Made by a program: the position numbers and the translations under genes. Under the pieces are notes generated by a model that was given only the letters and a program-made list of their open reading frames with translations, was not told where the DNA came from and searched no databases. From contig JAIPEJ010000008.1 in assembly GCA_021737225.1 (NCBI GenBank), forward strand, positions 1 through 34,721: DNA of 34,721 nucleotides, written 5' to 3'. Positions 33,744 through 34,721 of the stretch are shown here, one piece after another (the stretch's first letter is position 1; each line of letters starts with the position of its first letter). This stretch comes from Desulfobacteraceae bacterium. Its GTDB lineage: Bacteria > Desulfobacterota > Desulfobacteria > Desulfobacterales > Desulfosalsimonadaceae.

Positions 33744-34721
33744 TCACGTGAGCCGGCAGTCGGGCTGGGCCCGTCCCGGTTTGGTCATCACGATCTGCCA
33801 CAGCTGGATCGACCTGGAGCGGAAGGCCGCGGCCGAGCTGAGCAGGTAGAATCTCCACATCCGGTAGAAGCGTTCGCCGTAGCTTTCCCGGTACTTGGGC
33901 CAGGATTTTTCAAAGTTGTCGTTCCAGACCATCAGGGTCTTGTCGTAATCCGGGCCGAAGTTGTGCCAGTCTTCCATGACAAAGATGCCTTCCATGGCCG
34001 CGCCGAGCTGGGAGATGGAAGGCAGCATGCTGTTGGGAAAGATGTAGGTGGTGGTCCAGGGATTGCTGGTGGTGGTGCTCACGTTGCCGCCGATCGTGTG
34101 GATCAGGGCGATGCCGTCGTCTTTCAGGCACTGGTCTGCCTCTTCCATGTAGGTGCGGTGGTTTTTGTAACCCACGTGCTCCATAATACCGATGGACACC
34201 ACCCGGTCGTACTTGCCGGTTGCGTTTCTGTAGTCGTCCAGGTAAATATTGACCGGCAGGCCCTCGCACATCTTGTTCCCCAGATCCACCTGCTCCTGGG
34301 AAACTGTAACGCCAGTGACTTCCGCGCCGTATTTCTCCGCTGCATACTTGGCAAAGCACCCCCAGCCGCAGCCCAGGTCCAGCACCTTCATGCCGGGTTC
34401 AAGCTCGATTTTCCGGCATACCAGATCCAGCTTGGCCTCCTGGGCCTCATCCAGGTCGCAGGCACCGCCGCCCCAGTACCCGCAGGTGTATGCCATGCGG
34501 GAATCAAGCATGTCCCGGTACAGGTCGTTGCCTACATCATAGTGCTGCTGGCCCACCTTGTAGGCCCGCTGATTTTTCTGAAGGTTGAGCAATTTCGCCT
34601 TGAGCAGGTGAAGCGTGGCCTTCCAGTTGTCCTTGAAGTACTGCTGCAGATCGGCCCGGAACACCCGGTCGAAAAACTGGTCCAGCGCCGGGCAGTCCCA
34701 CCAGCCGTCCATGTAGGATTC
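33744..34721 (-). CDS. cfa: Cyclopropane-fatty-acyl-phospholipid synthase, N-terminus beyond the right edge
   Basis: Reading frame continues to the window edge (ESYMDGWWDCPALDQFFDRVF...); VGQQHYDVGNDLYRDMLDSRMAYTCGYW, LEPGMKVLDLGCGWGCFAKYAAEKYGAEVTGVTVSQEQ, SIGIMEHVGYKNHRTYMEEADQCLKDDGIALIHTIGG. Confidence 0.95.
   Translation of the reverse strand, partial: ESYMDGWWDCPALDQFFDRVFRADLQQYFKDNWKATLHLLKAKLLNLQKNQRAYKVGQQHYDVGNDLYRDMLDSRMAYTCGYWGGGACDLDEAQEAKLDLVCRKIELEPGMKVLDLGCGWGCFAKYAAEKYGAEVTGVTVSQEQVDLGNKMCEGLPVNIYLDDYRNATGKYDRVVSIGIMEHVGYKNHRTYMEEADQCLKDDGIALIHTIGGNVSTTTSNPWTTTYIFPNSMLPSISQLGAAMEGIFVMEDWHNFGPDYDKTLMVWNDNFEKSWPKYRESYGERFYRMWRFYLLSSAAAFRSRSIQLWQIVMTKPGRAQPDCRLT

Overview
This 34.7-kb window looks like a Desulfobacterota-type chromosome segment. 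That taxonomic reading is an inference from gene content only. No rRNA, tRNA, CRISPR array, integrase or complete transposon was seen. Two parts stand out. (1) At 409-3365 (minus) there is a compact cluster headed by an un-tracked 20-codon ORF, MKIQKVRKAPTGLCKCKRSC. It has its own sigma70-like promoter, a strong Shine-Dalgarno sequence and a terminator-like hairpin right after it. It is followed by a small Cys-motif protein, two radical SAM/SPASM enzymes (the first with a PqqD-like N-terminus) and a cupin. I read this as a candidate RiPP (modified-peptide) system. (2) At 17740-28311 (minus) there is a tightly packed seven-gene operon of exported proteins. At least three genes (660, 587 and 801 aa) are clear full-length paralogs, and two more (345 and 498 aa) share parts of the same architecture. 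I cannot assign a function to this family. Other content is largely ordinary: cysS (partial), GNAT, DUF364-like, metallophosphoesterase, PPC/DUF296 protein, rubrerythrin, 3-hydroxyacyl-CoA dehydrogenase, thiolase, a CoA-transferase, envelope proteins, an exonuclease, a flavodoxin-like reductase, two divergent Slp-like lipoproteins, an EamA transporter, a DUF72 protein, an SDR, MscS, a beta-carbonic anhydrase, a geranylgeranyl-reductase-family flavoprotein and a partial cyclopropane-fatty-acid synthase. Two intergenic regions carry unusually strong palindromes (9605-9720 and 14386-14778).
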